Part shown: positions 1 through 6,059 of the stretch, piece after piece | Numbering within the stretch: the stretch's first letter is position 1 | How the letters are laid out: each line of letters starts with the position of its first letter | DNA from: Betaproteobacteria bacterium UBA2293 | GTDB lineage: Bacteria > Pseudomonadota > Gammaproteobacteria > Burkholderiales > Rhodocyclaceae | DNA length: 12,240 nucleotides | Direction of reading: 5' to 3' | NCBI GenBank assembly: GCA_002345845.1 | Contig: DDWF01000307.1 | Span: 29,267 to 41,506 of the forward strand | Notes under the pieces: generated by a model | The model's database searches: none | What the model was told of the DNA's origin: nothing | The model's input: only the letters and a program-made list of their open reading frames with translations | Translations under genes and position numbers: made by a program

Positions 1-937
1 GCGAGCCGCCTTCCTCGATGTTGCGGGCGGCACCGAAGAAGCGCTTCGGCTTCTGCAGGGCGTTGGCATCGACGCCGCCGGTCAGCACCTTGCCGGAGGC
101 CGGCTGCACCGTGTTGTAGGCGCGGGCGAGGCGGGTGATCGAGTCGAGCAGGATGACCACATCCTTCTTGTGCTCGACCAGACGCTTGGCTTTTTCAATG
201 ACCATCTCGGCCACGGCGACGTGGCGGGTGGCCGGTTCGTCGAAGGTCGAGGCAACAACTTCGCCCTTGACCGTGCGGGTCATTTCGGTGACTTCTTCCG
301 GACGCTCGTCGATCAGCAGGACGATCAACACGACTTCCGGGTGATTGGCGGTGATCGCGTGGGCGATGTTCTGCAGCATCACGGTCTTGCCGGTCTTCGG
401 CGGAGCGACCAGCAGGCCGCGCTGGCCGCAGCCGATCGGGGCGATCATGTCGATGACGCGGCTGGTGATGTTTTCCTCGGACTTGGTGTCGCGCTCGAGT
501 TGCAGATGCCGCGTCGGATGCAGCGGCGTCAGGTTCTCGAACATGATCTTGTTCTTGTTGGCTTCCGGCGGGAAACCATTGATGCGGTCAAGCTTGGTCA
601 GGGCGACGTAGCGTTCGCCATCCTTCGGCGTGCGGATTTCGCCTTCGACGGTATCGCCGGTGCGCAGGTTGAAGCGGCGGACCTGCGACGGCGAGACGTA
701 GATGTCGTCGGGGTTGGCCAGGTAGGAGGTGTCCGAAGAGCGGAGGAAGCCGTAGCCGTCGGAGAGCACTTCCAGCGTGCCGTCGCCGTAGATGGTGTCG
801 CCATTCTTGGCCTTCGCCTTGAGGATGGCGTAGATCAGTTCCATCTTGCGCATGCGGTTGGCGTTCTCGATGGCGAGTTCGGTCGCCATGTCGAGCAGTT
901 TGCTGACGTGCAGTGTCTTGAGTTCGGAAAGTTGCAT
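1..937 (-). CDS. rho: Transcription termination factor Rho (3' end missing)
   Basis: Rho is a hexameric RNA-dependent ATPase/helicase that loads on C-rich nascent RNA and releases RNA polymerase. The 312 residues present start [10 protein letters not shown], matching the Rho N-terminal helical domain. An OB-fold RNA-binding domain follows (about 48-115), with the RNP1-like run [10 protein letters not shown] at 60-69. The ATPase core carries Walker A APPKTGKT (178-185), LIDERPEE (208-215) and Walker B VILLDS (261-266). The Q-loop region, [17 protein letters not shown], lies at 285-301. The gene runs off the window, so roughly 105-110 C-terminal residues, including the R-loop and arginine finger, are not seen (family length about 419). 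The ATG at 937-935 has only a weak ribosome site but agrees with the family N-terminus. It lies downstream of trxA on the same strand and may be partly co-transcribed with it. Identification is certain. Confidence 0.98.
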   Translation of the reverse strand, partial: MQLSELKTLHVSKLLDMATELAIENANRMRKMELIYAILKAKAKNGDTIYGDGTLEVLSDGYGFLRSSDTSYLANPDDIYVSPSQVRRFNLRTGDTVEGEIRTPKDGERYVALTKLDRINGFPPEANKNKIMFENLTPLHPTRHLQLERDTKSEENITSRVIDMIAPIGCGQRGLLVAPPKTGKTVMLQNIAHAITANHPEVVLIVLLIDERPEEVTEMTRTVKGEVVASTFDEPATRHVAVAEMVIEKAKRLVEHKKDVVILLDSITRLARAYNTVQPASGKVLTGGVDANALQKPKRFFGAARNIEEGGS

Positions 938-978
938 GTAGAGTAAGGGCGCCGTAAATGGAGCGCTGGCGACAACCC

Positions 979-1020
979 GGATGACGGGGCGCGGAAGCTG
1001 GTGTGCTGGGGGGAGGGAAA
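979..1020 (-). promoter_or_regulatory. C-rich, G-poor leader stretch, candidate rut site
   Basis: Read on the minus strand from 1020, the sequence begins TTTCCCTCCCCCCAGCACAC. In the 40 bases 1020-981 I count 22 C and 5 G. C-rich, G-poor, weakly structured RNA is the known loading preference of Rho. The stretch sits about 45-85 bases before the rho start codon. Its use as a site for Rho autoattenuation is inference; the composition is directly visible. Confidence 0.4.
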
Positions 1021-1078
1021 TGACGCCGGGGCCGATGGCCGATCGCGTCAGCCTGACGATGCAGGAAGCACCGTCAGG
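1021..1078 (-). other. Two hairpins in the trxA-rho intergenic region
   Basis: On the minus strand, just after the trxA stop, CCTGACG/CGTCAGG arms (1052-1058 and 1072-1078) form a 7-bp stem. It is extended by TGC/GCA (1060-1062 and 1068-1070) around a 5-base loop. Next comes TGACGC/GCGTCA (1021-1026 and 1045-1050), enclosing GGCC/GGCC (1030-1033 and 1037-1040). No T-run follows either hairpin, so neither is a classical intrinsic terminator. They may stabilise the trxA mRNA end, mark processing, or belong to a rho leader. The structures were read by eye and not folded computationally. Confidence 0.5.
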
Positions 1079-1095
1079 TCGGCAGACTACGGAGA

Positions 1096-1422
1096 TTAGA
1101 GATTGCTGTCAATAAAGGCGGCGAGTTGCGACTTGGAGAGGGCGCCGACTTTGGTCGCCTCGACATTGCCGTTCTTGAAGATCATCAACGTCGGGATGCC
1201 GCGGATGCCGAACTTGGCCGGGGTCGCCTGATTGTCATCGATGTTGACCTTGGCCACCTTGAGTTTGCCGGCGTATTCGGCGGCGATCTCGTCAAGGATC
1301 GGGGCAATCATCTTGCACGGGCCACACCATTCGGCCCAGTAGTCGACGAGCACGGGTTGCTGCGATTGCAGCACGTCGGCCTCAAATGTGTCGTCGGTAA
1401 CATAATGGATATGTTCGCTCAT
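1096..1422 (-). CDS. trxA: Thioredoxin 1
   Basis: Small cytoplasmic dithiol-disulfide oxidoreductase, reduced by thioredoxin reductase, that reduces targets such as ribonucleotide reductase and methionine sulfoxide reductase. The 108 residues match the family's usual length. The active site WCGPC is at 32-36, the buried Asp at D27, the partner Lys at K58 and the cis-proline at P77 in GIRGIPTLM, so every key residue is present. The ATG at 1422-1420 is preceded by GAGGCAAGC, which supplies a modest ribosome site. Its neighbour downstream on the same strand is rho, an order widespread in proteobacteria. The region upstream (to 1519) has no strong -35/-10 pair that I can point to. There is no transmembrane segment or signal peptide. 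Identification is very secure. Confidence 0.97.
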   Translation of the reverse strand: MSEHIHYVTDDTFEADVLQSQQPVLVDYWAEWCGPCKMIAPILDEIAAEYAGKLKVAKVNIDDNQATPAKFGIRGIPTLMIFKNGNVEATKVGALSKSQLAAFIDSNL

Positions 1423-1468
1423 GCTTGCCTCATGGGAGTGTCATTCAGGGAAGGTCGATGCCTTGACG

Positions 1469-1481
1469 GCAATCGGATTGC
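1469..1481. promoter_or_regulatory. Small dyad upstream of trxA
   Basis: GCAATC-G-GATTGC is a perfect inverted repeat with 6-base arms and one central base. It lies 47-59 bases before the trxA start codon, in the 97-base gap between dctR and trxA. It could be an operator or chance. A dyad this short is expected occasionally, and no known regulator is recognised from it. Confidence 0.2.
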
Positions 1482-1519
1482 GTTGGGATGCTAGCGAAAA
1501 ACCATGCCTTAGGGAAGCG

Positions 1520-2122
1520 TCAGGAACCCGCTTTCAATAAATTGACCAGTTCGACGGCTGTCTTGACCTGCATCTTGTCGAAGATGTTGGCGCGGTGCAC
1601 CTCGACGGTGCGCATGCTGATGTTCAATTCGTCGGCGATGACCTTATTGAACTTGCCGGCGAGCACTAGTTCCATAATTTGTTTCTCGCGGGTGGTCAGG
1701 CTGGCCAGCCGGCTGTTGACCGAATCGACGCTGGCGACGGCCAGGCGCTGGCGCGAGTCGAGTTCCATGGCCTCGCTGATGCGGCAGGCCAGATCGTTGT
1801 CGTTGAACGGTTTCTCGAAGAAATCGAAGGCGCCCTTCTTCAGCGTTGCCACGGCCAGCGGCACGTCGCCGTGGCCGGTCAGGAAGATGACCGGCAGCCG
1901 CGAATCGCGCGCAACCAGCTGGTCGAAGCAATCGAGGCCGCTCATCCCCGACATGCGCATGTCGAGTACTGCGCAGCCGGCCAGGGCGGGGGACCAGGCA
2001 GCGAGGAAGTCCTCGGCCGACGCGTAGGCGGCGAACGGGATGCCACGGGACTGGAGCAGCCACGACAGGGCGTCGCGGATGGCTTCGTCGTCGTCGACCA
2101 GATGGGCCTTGGGTGTATTCAT
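1520..2122 (-). CDS. dctR: FixJ/LuxR-type response regulator, C4-dicarboxylate (DctR)
   Basis: DNA-binding partner of the adjacent kinase DctS, expected to activate the divergent dctPQM genes as in Rhodobacter capsulatus. It has 200 residues. The receiver domain (1-120) has the acidic pocket D10-D12, phosphoacceptor D54 in VLDMRMSG, T82 and K104 in FEKPF. A short linker leads to a LuxR/FixJ helix-turn-helix (about 140-197), with LTTREKQIMELVLAG and the recognition helix near SMRTVEVHRANIF (169-181). There is no sigma-54 AAA+ domain, so this is not a DctD-type regulator. The ATG at 2122-2120 overlaps the dctS stop as ATGA, which implies translational coupling. The open frame extends further upstream, but those residues lie inside dctS and do not resemble a receiver N-terminus. 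The substrate assignment comes from the neighbouring transporter; the family assignment comes from the sequence. Confidence 0.9.
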   Translation of the reverse strand: MNTPKAHLVDDDEAIRDALSWLLQSRGIPFAAYASAEDFLAAWSPALAGCAVLDMRMSGMSGLDCFDQLVARDSRLPVIFLTGHGDVPLAVATLKKGAFDFFEKPFNDNDLACRISEAMELDSRQRLAVASVDSVNSRLASLTTREKQIMELVLAGKFNKVIADELNISMRTVEVHRANIFDKMQVKTAVELVNLLKAGS

Positions 2123-4104
2123 GTGGCTTCCAGGGGCAGCGTGAAGATGAATATCGTACCGCTGCCCGTTGCCGAGTCGGCATTGTCCTCGGCCCACAGG
2201 CGTCCGCGATGGAATTCAATGATTGAGCGGCAGATCGACAGACCGACACCCATGCCTTCGGGTTTGGTGGTGAAGAAGGCGGAGAACAGCTTGTCGCGGA
2301 TGTCGGCGTGGATGCCGCAGCCCTGATCGGTGACGCTGATGCGCAGTTCGCTGGCGCCGGTTTCGATGGCGATGCGCAGCTGGCGTTCCTTCTCCGGGGT
2401 CTCTTCCATGGCGTCCATGGCGTTGCGGATCAGGTTGAGCAGGACCTGTTCGAGCATCAGGCGGTCGGCGGGGATCGGCGGCAGTGCGGGTAGGGTGCAC
2501 TCGATGTGAACATGTTTCTTGCGGGCATCGGCTTCGACGAAACCCAGGCAATCCTCGATCACCTCGCCGAGATTGCAGGGCGCGCGCTTGGGTTCGCTCT
2601 TGCGCACGAAATCGTGCACGCGGCGAATGATGCGGCCAGCCCGCTGGGCCTGCACGCCGAGTTTCTGCAAGGCTGGCTGGATATCGGCGGGACGGCAGTC
2701 CGGCCGTTCGAGCAGGTTCAGGCAGCCGGTGTTGTAGCTGGCGATCGCCGCCAGCGGCTGGTTCAGTTCGTGCGCCAGGGTCGAGGCCATCTCGCCCATG
2801 GTCACCAGACGGGCGGTGAATTGCAGCTGTTCCTGCTGCAGGCGGGCCAGTTCCTCGGCCGCCTTGCGTTCGGTGATGTCGAGCATCGAGGCCATCCAGC
2901 CGGTGTGCTGGCCATTGCCATCAATCAGCCTGGCTTCGTAGATCAGGGCCTGGAAACGTTCGCCATTCTTGCGCCGGAAGGTGATCTCGAAGCCGTCGGG
3001 GGGTGCGTTGCCGGCGAGCACCGTGCGGTGGATGGCATAGGTTTCTTCGAGTTGTTCAGGTATCCAGTAGGGCATCGGTGGCGTCCGGCCGACCAATTCA
3101 TCGCTGGAGAAGCCGGTCATCTTGCAGAAGGCCGGATTGACGTAGGTGATGCAACCCTCCAGATCGCGGGCCCGCATGCCGACGGTCAGCGAGTCTTCCA
3201 TCGCGGTGCGGAAGGCGTGCTCGGCGCGCAGCGCCTCCTCGGCCAGTGAGCGTTTGCGCATCAAGTCGCGCACCATCCACAGGCTCCAGAAAACCCCGGC
3301 GCCGAGTATGACGATGGCAAAGGTGAGCAGGCGCTGTAGCGAATTGCCCGGGCTGGGGTAGCTGCTGACCTTGAGTTGCAGGCCGTAACCGGGAGGCTCG
3401 AGCGGAATCTGGTAAGTCTGGCTGGTGCTGCCTTCGATATTGGTTTTTGTCGCGAACTGAATGTCGTTGCCATCGACGATGGCCACCCGGTATTTCTCGG
3501 TGAACCACCAGGGAACGAGGTTGCCGAGCAGGGTGTCGAGCGGATAGATGGCGACCAGCATGCTGGTTAGCCGGCGCTCGCTGATCACCGGCGCGAGCAG
3601 AGCGATGTGCGCGTGGCCGGAGCTGGCGAAATAGGGGTCGCTGTAAACCGGTTTGCCGAGGCGGCTGGCGATTTCGAAGTATTTCGCGGCGATCGGCGGT
3701 AGCGAGGATTCAAGATCCTGTTCCGGCTGCGAGTGGCTGGGCAGTTCATCAAGACTGCGCCGGGCGCTGTCGAGCCAGAGCAGGCGGGAGATTTCCGGCC
3801 GGGTCTTGAGCATGTGGGCGGCGCGCGTCCGGAACAGTTGATCCGTTGTCGACTGGCTGGCCAGGTCGACGGCCAGTTGCTGCAGCTGCTCCTCGTTGCC
3901 GTTCAGGTGGAAGCGCATGTTCTGCTCCAGCCACAGCACATCCTTGATCAGGGCACTACGCTCTTCCTCGGCTTCGTTGCGCTGCAGCAGCCAGAGCAGC
4001 GCCAGCAGTGCGGCCAGCAGGAGTACGATGCCCAGCTTGGGCAAGGCAAGCAACAGGCGCATGCGGCGGGCGCTGCTGGTGGTGACGGGACGGCGTTCGC
4101 TCAT
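2119..4104 (-). CDS. dctS: C4-dicarboxylate sensor histidine kinase (DctS)
   Basis: Inner-membrane sensor kinase expected to detect periplasmic C4-dicarboxylates and phosphorylate DctR. It has 661 residues, close to R. capsulatus DctS. Order: transmembrane helix 1 (about 22-40); periplasmic sensor (41-257), with a PDC/dCache-like stretch around GKPVYSDPYF (150-159); helix 2 (about 258-278); PAS domain (296-410), with YVNPAFCKMTGFSSDELVGR (321-340) and a closing PAC element ending DITERK. The kinase core has the H-box HELNQP with H445, N-box NLIRNAMDAM with N561, G1 DQGCG (593-597) and G2 GMGVGL (617-622). I chose the start MSERR because an AGGA lies 8 bases upstream; the frame stays open to 4185, but the extra residues look non-coding. 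No receiver domain is attached. Ligand identity is inferred from the transporter next door. Confidence 0.91.
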   Translation of the reverse strand: MSERRPVTTSSARRMRLLLALPKLGIVLLLAALLALLWLLQRNEAEEERSALIKDVLWLEQNMRFHLNGNEEQLQQLAVDLASQSTTDQLFRTRAAHMLKTRPEISRLLWLDSARRSLDELPSHSQPEQDLESSLPPIAAKYFEIASRLGKPVYSDPYFASSGHAHIALLAPVISERRLTSMLVAIYPLDTLLGNLVPWWFTEKYRVAIVDGNDIQFATKTNIEGSTSQTYQIPLEPPGYGLQLKVSSYPSPGNSLQRLLTFAIVILGAGVFWSLWMVRDLMRKRSLAEEALRAEHAFRTAMEDSLTVGMRARDLEGCITYVNPAFCKMTGFSSDELVGRTPPMPYWIPEQLEETYAIHRTVLAGNAPPDGFEITFRRKNGERFQALIYEARLIDGNGQHTGWMASMLDITERKAAEELARLQQEQLQFTARLVTMGEMASTLAHELNQPLAAIASYNTGCLNLLERPDCRPADIQPALQKLGVQAQRAGRIIRRVHDFVRKSEPKRAPCNLGEVIEDCLGFVEADARKKHVHIECTLPALPPIPADRLMLEQVLLNLIRNAMDAMEETPEKERQLRIAIETGASELRISVTDQGCGIHADIRDKLFSAFFTTKPEGMGVGLSICRSIIEFHRGRLWAEDNADSATGSGTIFIFTLPLEAT

Positions 4105-4112
4105 GGCTGGCA

Positions 4113-4116
4113 TCCT
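4113..4116 (-). promoter_or_regulatory. Ribosome binding site that decides the dctS start
   Basis: On the minus strand AGGA is followed by 8 bases (TGCCAGCC) and then the ATG at 4104-4102. An in-frame ATG at 4113-4111 overlaps this site and another start lies at 4185; neither has a better-placed ribosome site. This supports a 661-residue DctS. Confidence 0.55.
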
Positions 4117-4170
4117 ACACCACGGGGTGGCGAGGTGTTTTCCTGGCTGAGCAGGTGGGCTGCGGTCACC

Positions 4171-4184
4171 TGTGGAAATCCACA
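4171..4184. promoter_or_regulatory. TGTGGA-AA-TCCACA dyad, candidate DctR operator
   Basis: A perfect inverted repeat with 6-base arms and a 2-base centre lies in the 162-base divergent dctS-dctP region. A further half-site TCCACA recurs at 4232-4237, exactly 53 bases (about five helical turns) beyond the one at 4179-4184. The centre of the dyad is about 43 bases before the start point predicted from the AATAAT box at 4209-4214, a typical place for an activator touching RNA polymerase. No other site competes as clearly. Binding by DctR is inference. Confidence 0.42.
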
Positions 4185-4208
4185 ATACGCAGGCGTTGCC
4201 TACTTCGT

Positions 4209-4214
4209 AATAAT
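4209..4214 (+). promoter_or_regulatory. Probable -10 box of the dctPQM promoter
   Basis: AATAAT matches TATAAT at five of six positions and sits in the most AT-rich part of the divergent region. At 16-18 bases upstream I see only ATACGC/TACGCA-like sequence, so there is no real -35 box. That fits a promoter depending on an activator. The predicted start is near 4221, giving a leader of about 46 bases before dctP. Confidence 0.4.
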
Positions 4215-4266
4215 TTCACTCAGTCGCAATTTCCACACTGGCGACGTCAACTCTGGAGGAGAAAAC

Positions 4267-5271
4267 ATGAAAGTATCCAAACTGCTGGTCGCACTGTTTG
4301 CCGGTGCCCTCTCGCTGGGCGCCTATGCGCAGCAACCCATCGTCATCAAGTTCAGCCACGTCGTCGCCAACGATACGCCGAAGGGCAAGGCTGCTGATTT
4401 CTTTGCCCAGAAGGCGGCCGAACTGACCAAGGGCAAGGTCAAGGTCGAGGTTTATGCCAACTCGACACTGTACAAGGACAAGGAAGAAATGGAAGCGCTG
4501 CAACTCGGCGCCGTCCATATGCTGGCGCCGTCGCTGGCCAAGTTCGGTCCGCTCGGTGTGCGTGAATTCGAAGTCTTTGACCTGCCGTTCATGTTCGACA
4601 GCTACGCCGACCTGCACAAGGTCACCACCGGTCCGGTTGGCAAGAGCCTGCTCGCCAAACTGGAGCCCAAGGGCATCAGTGGCCTGGCTTTCTGGGACAA
4701 CGGCTTCAAGTCCTTCTCGGCGAATACGCCGATCAAGGTGCCGGCTGACCTGAAGGGCAAGAAGCTGCGTATCCAGTCGTCCAAGGTGCTCGAGGAGCAG
4801 ATTCGTGCCCTCAACGCCCTGCCGCAGGTGATGGCCTTCTCCGAGGTCTACCAGGCGCTGCAGACCGGCGTCGTCGATGGCACCGAGAACCCGATCTCCA
4901 ATCTCTACACGCAAAAGATGCATGAAGTGCAGAAGCATCTGACGCTGACCGACCACGGTTACCTGGGCTACGCCGTCATCGTCAACAAGAAGTTCTGGGA
5001 CGGTCTGCCGGCTGATGTTCGCCAGCAACTCGACGAAGCCATGGTCCAGGCGACCCGCTACGCCAACCAGATCGCCAAGGTCGAGAACGACACCTCGCTG
5101 GAAAACGTGCGCAAGAGTGGCAAGACCCAGGTCTACACGCCGACCGCGGCCGAACGCAGCGAGTTCAAGAAGGCCCTGGTGCCGGTGCATAAGAAGATGG
5201 AAAGCCGTATCGGCAAGCAAACCATTGACGCCGTCTATCAGGCTACGGGGTTCAATCCGAACAAGCTGTAA
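4267..5271 (+). CDS. dctP: TRAP transporter C4-dicarboxylate binding protein (DctP)
   Basis: Periplasmic solute-binding protein that captures C4-dicarboxylates such as succinate, fumarate and malate and delivers them to the DctQM membrane complex. It has 334 residues. A Sec signal peptide (MKVSKLLVALFAGALSLGAYA) is followed by mature QQPIVIKFSH, with likely cleavage after A21. The TRAP-binding-protein fold is clear from KFSHVVANDTPKGKAA (28-43), the conserved arginine R169 in GKKLRIQSS that clamps the substrate carboxylate, and FSEVYQALQTGVVDGTENP (191-209). The ATG at 4267 has an excellent ribosome site, GGAGGA, 6 bases upstream. It is the first gene of dctPQM and is divergent from dctSR, which argues strongly for the dicarboxylate subgroup rather than another TRAP substrate. 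Succinate-type specificity remains inference. Confidence 0.94.
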   Translation: MKVSKLLVALFAGALSLGAYAQQPIVIKFSHVVANDTPKGKAADFFAQKAAELTKGKVKVEVYANSTLYKDKEEMEALQLGAVHMLAPSLAKFGPLGVREFEVFDLPFMFDSYADLHKVTTGPVGKSLLAKLEPKGISGLAFWDNGFKSFSANTPIKVPADLKGKKLRIQSSKVLEEQIRALNALPQVMAFSEVYQALQTGVVDGTENPISNLYTQKMHEVQKHLTLTDHGYLGYAVIVNKKFWDGLPADVRQQLDEAMVQATRYANQIAKVENDTSLENVRKSGKTQVYTPTAAERSEFKKALVPVHKKMESRIGKQTIDAVYQATGFNPNKL

Positions 5272-5289
5272 TCAACTACTGACCTCTGA

Positions 5290-5327
5290 CGCCCGCTGTT
5301 GCACCTGTTGTCGCAGCGGGCGTTTTT
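5290..5327 (+). terminator. Terminator-like hairpin between dctP and dctQ
   Basis: CGCCCGCTG (5290-5298) pairs perfectly with CAGCGGGCG (5314-5322) across a 15-base loop. TTTTT follows at 5323-5327 and then the dctQ ribosome site. The shape is that of an intrinsic terminator, but the long loop and short T-run suggest it is leaky. Partial readthrough would leave DctP in excess over DctQM, and the stem would protect the dctP mRNA 3' end. Confidence 0.75.
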
Positions 5328-5342
5328 GCAAGGAGAGGGTAA

Positions 5343-6056
5343 ATGGGAAAAATAATTGACCGGCTCGAAGAGTTCATCATTGCCTCGCTGATGGCGGTGG
5401 CAACGGTGGTCATCTTCATTTCGGTGCTGCATCGCTATGGCACCGGATTCGCCATCCCCGGCGTACAAGATTGGCTGCTCAGCCTGAACATGGGTTGGGC
5501 GCAGGAGTTCTGCATCATTCTGTTTGTCTGGATGGCGAAGTTTGGCGCTGCCTATGGCGTGCGCACCGGCATCCACGTAGGCGTCGATCTGCTGATCAAC
5601 AAGCTGACCAACAAGCCGCGGGCCTTCATGATCCAGCTCGGGCTGATCTGCGGCGTGCTGTTTACCGGTGTCATCGGTATTTTTGGCGCCATGTTCGTCT
5701 GGGAAAACGGTATGGCCTACCAGACGCTGACGGCGTTTGGCATGGAGGTCGGTGAGCATTTCGAAGGGCCGACGACGCCTGATCTGGAGTGGCCGACCTG
5801 GATGGTGTATTCCGCCATTCCGCTCGGTTCCTTCCTGATGTGCTTCCGCTTCATCCAGGTGATGATCAAGTTCGCGAGTACCGGCGAACTGCCGACGCAC
5901 GACCACGGTCATGTCGAAGGTCTGGAAGAGGGTGAGGTTCTGGTGCTCGGCGAGGCCATCGAAATCGCCGAGCAGCGCGAACATGCGCATGCCGGCCTGA
6001 GCGAGCGCGAGTGGGAGAAACAACATCCCGCCGACGACAAGAAAGAGGAGAAATAA
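5343..6056 (+). CDS. dctQ: TRAP transporter small membrane subunit (DctQ)
   Basis: Small inner-membrane subunit that pairs with DctM in the TRAP transporter and helps dock the binding protein. It has 237 residues. Four hydrophobic helices lie at about 11-29, 52-71, 96-120 and 152-175. The second holds the family-typical WAQEFCIILFVWMAKFGAAYGVRTGIH region, quoted here as WAQEFCIILF (52-61) and YGVRTGIHVG (71-80). A charged tail (181-237) follows, rich in Glu, His and Lys, with THDHGH (185-190) and EHAHA (213-217); with four helices it should face the cytoplasm. Many DctQ proteins are near 160-190 residues, so the tail is long, though dicarboxylate-type members are often longer. AAGGAGAGGG precedes the ATG at 5343. 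It lies 71 bases after dctP, across a terminator-like hairpin, and 3 bases before dctM. Confidence 0.92.
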   Translation: MGKIIDRLEEFIIASLMAVATVVIFISVLHRYGTGFAIPGVQDWLLSLNMGWAQEFCIILFVWMAKFGAAYGVRTGIHVGVDLLINKLTNKPRAFMIQLGLICGVLFTGVIGIFGAMFVWENGMAYQTLTAFGMEVGEHFEGPTTPDLEWPTWMVYSAIPLGSFLMCFRFIQVMIKFASTGELPTHDHGHVEGLEEGEVLVLGEAIEIAEQREHAHAGLSEREWEKQHPADDKKEEK

Positions 6057-6059
6057 GCC

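Noticed and set aside
170..946. 258-residue plus-strand frame over rho
   Set aside because: Low-complexity Val/Gly/Asp-rich shadow of rho; the minus-strand Rho motifs are perfect.
1490..1519. Terminator after dctR on the minus strand
   Set aside because: A T5 run is present (TTTTT near 1497-1501), but no stable stem immediately precedes it.
4105..4185. N-terminal extension of DctS
   Set aside because: The extra 27 residues look random and precede the usual cytoplasmic N-terminus; the ATG at 4104 has an AGGA at good spacing.
3733..4266. Upstream in-frame extension of dctP
   Set aside because: The frame is open but lies antisense to dctS, and the extension would bury the Sec signal peptide inside the protein; the ATG at 4267 has GGAGGA at ideal spacing.
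4216..5220. 334-residue open frame antisense to dctP
   Set aside because: It is a reverse-frame shadow of a GC-rich gene with no recognisable motif; it also covers the dctP ribosome site and promoter region.
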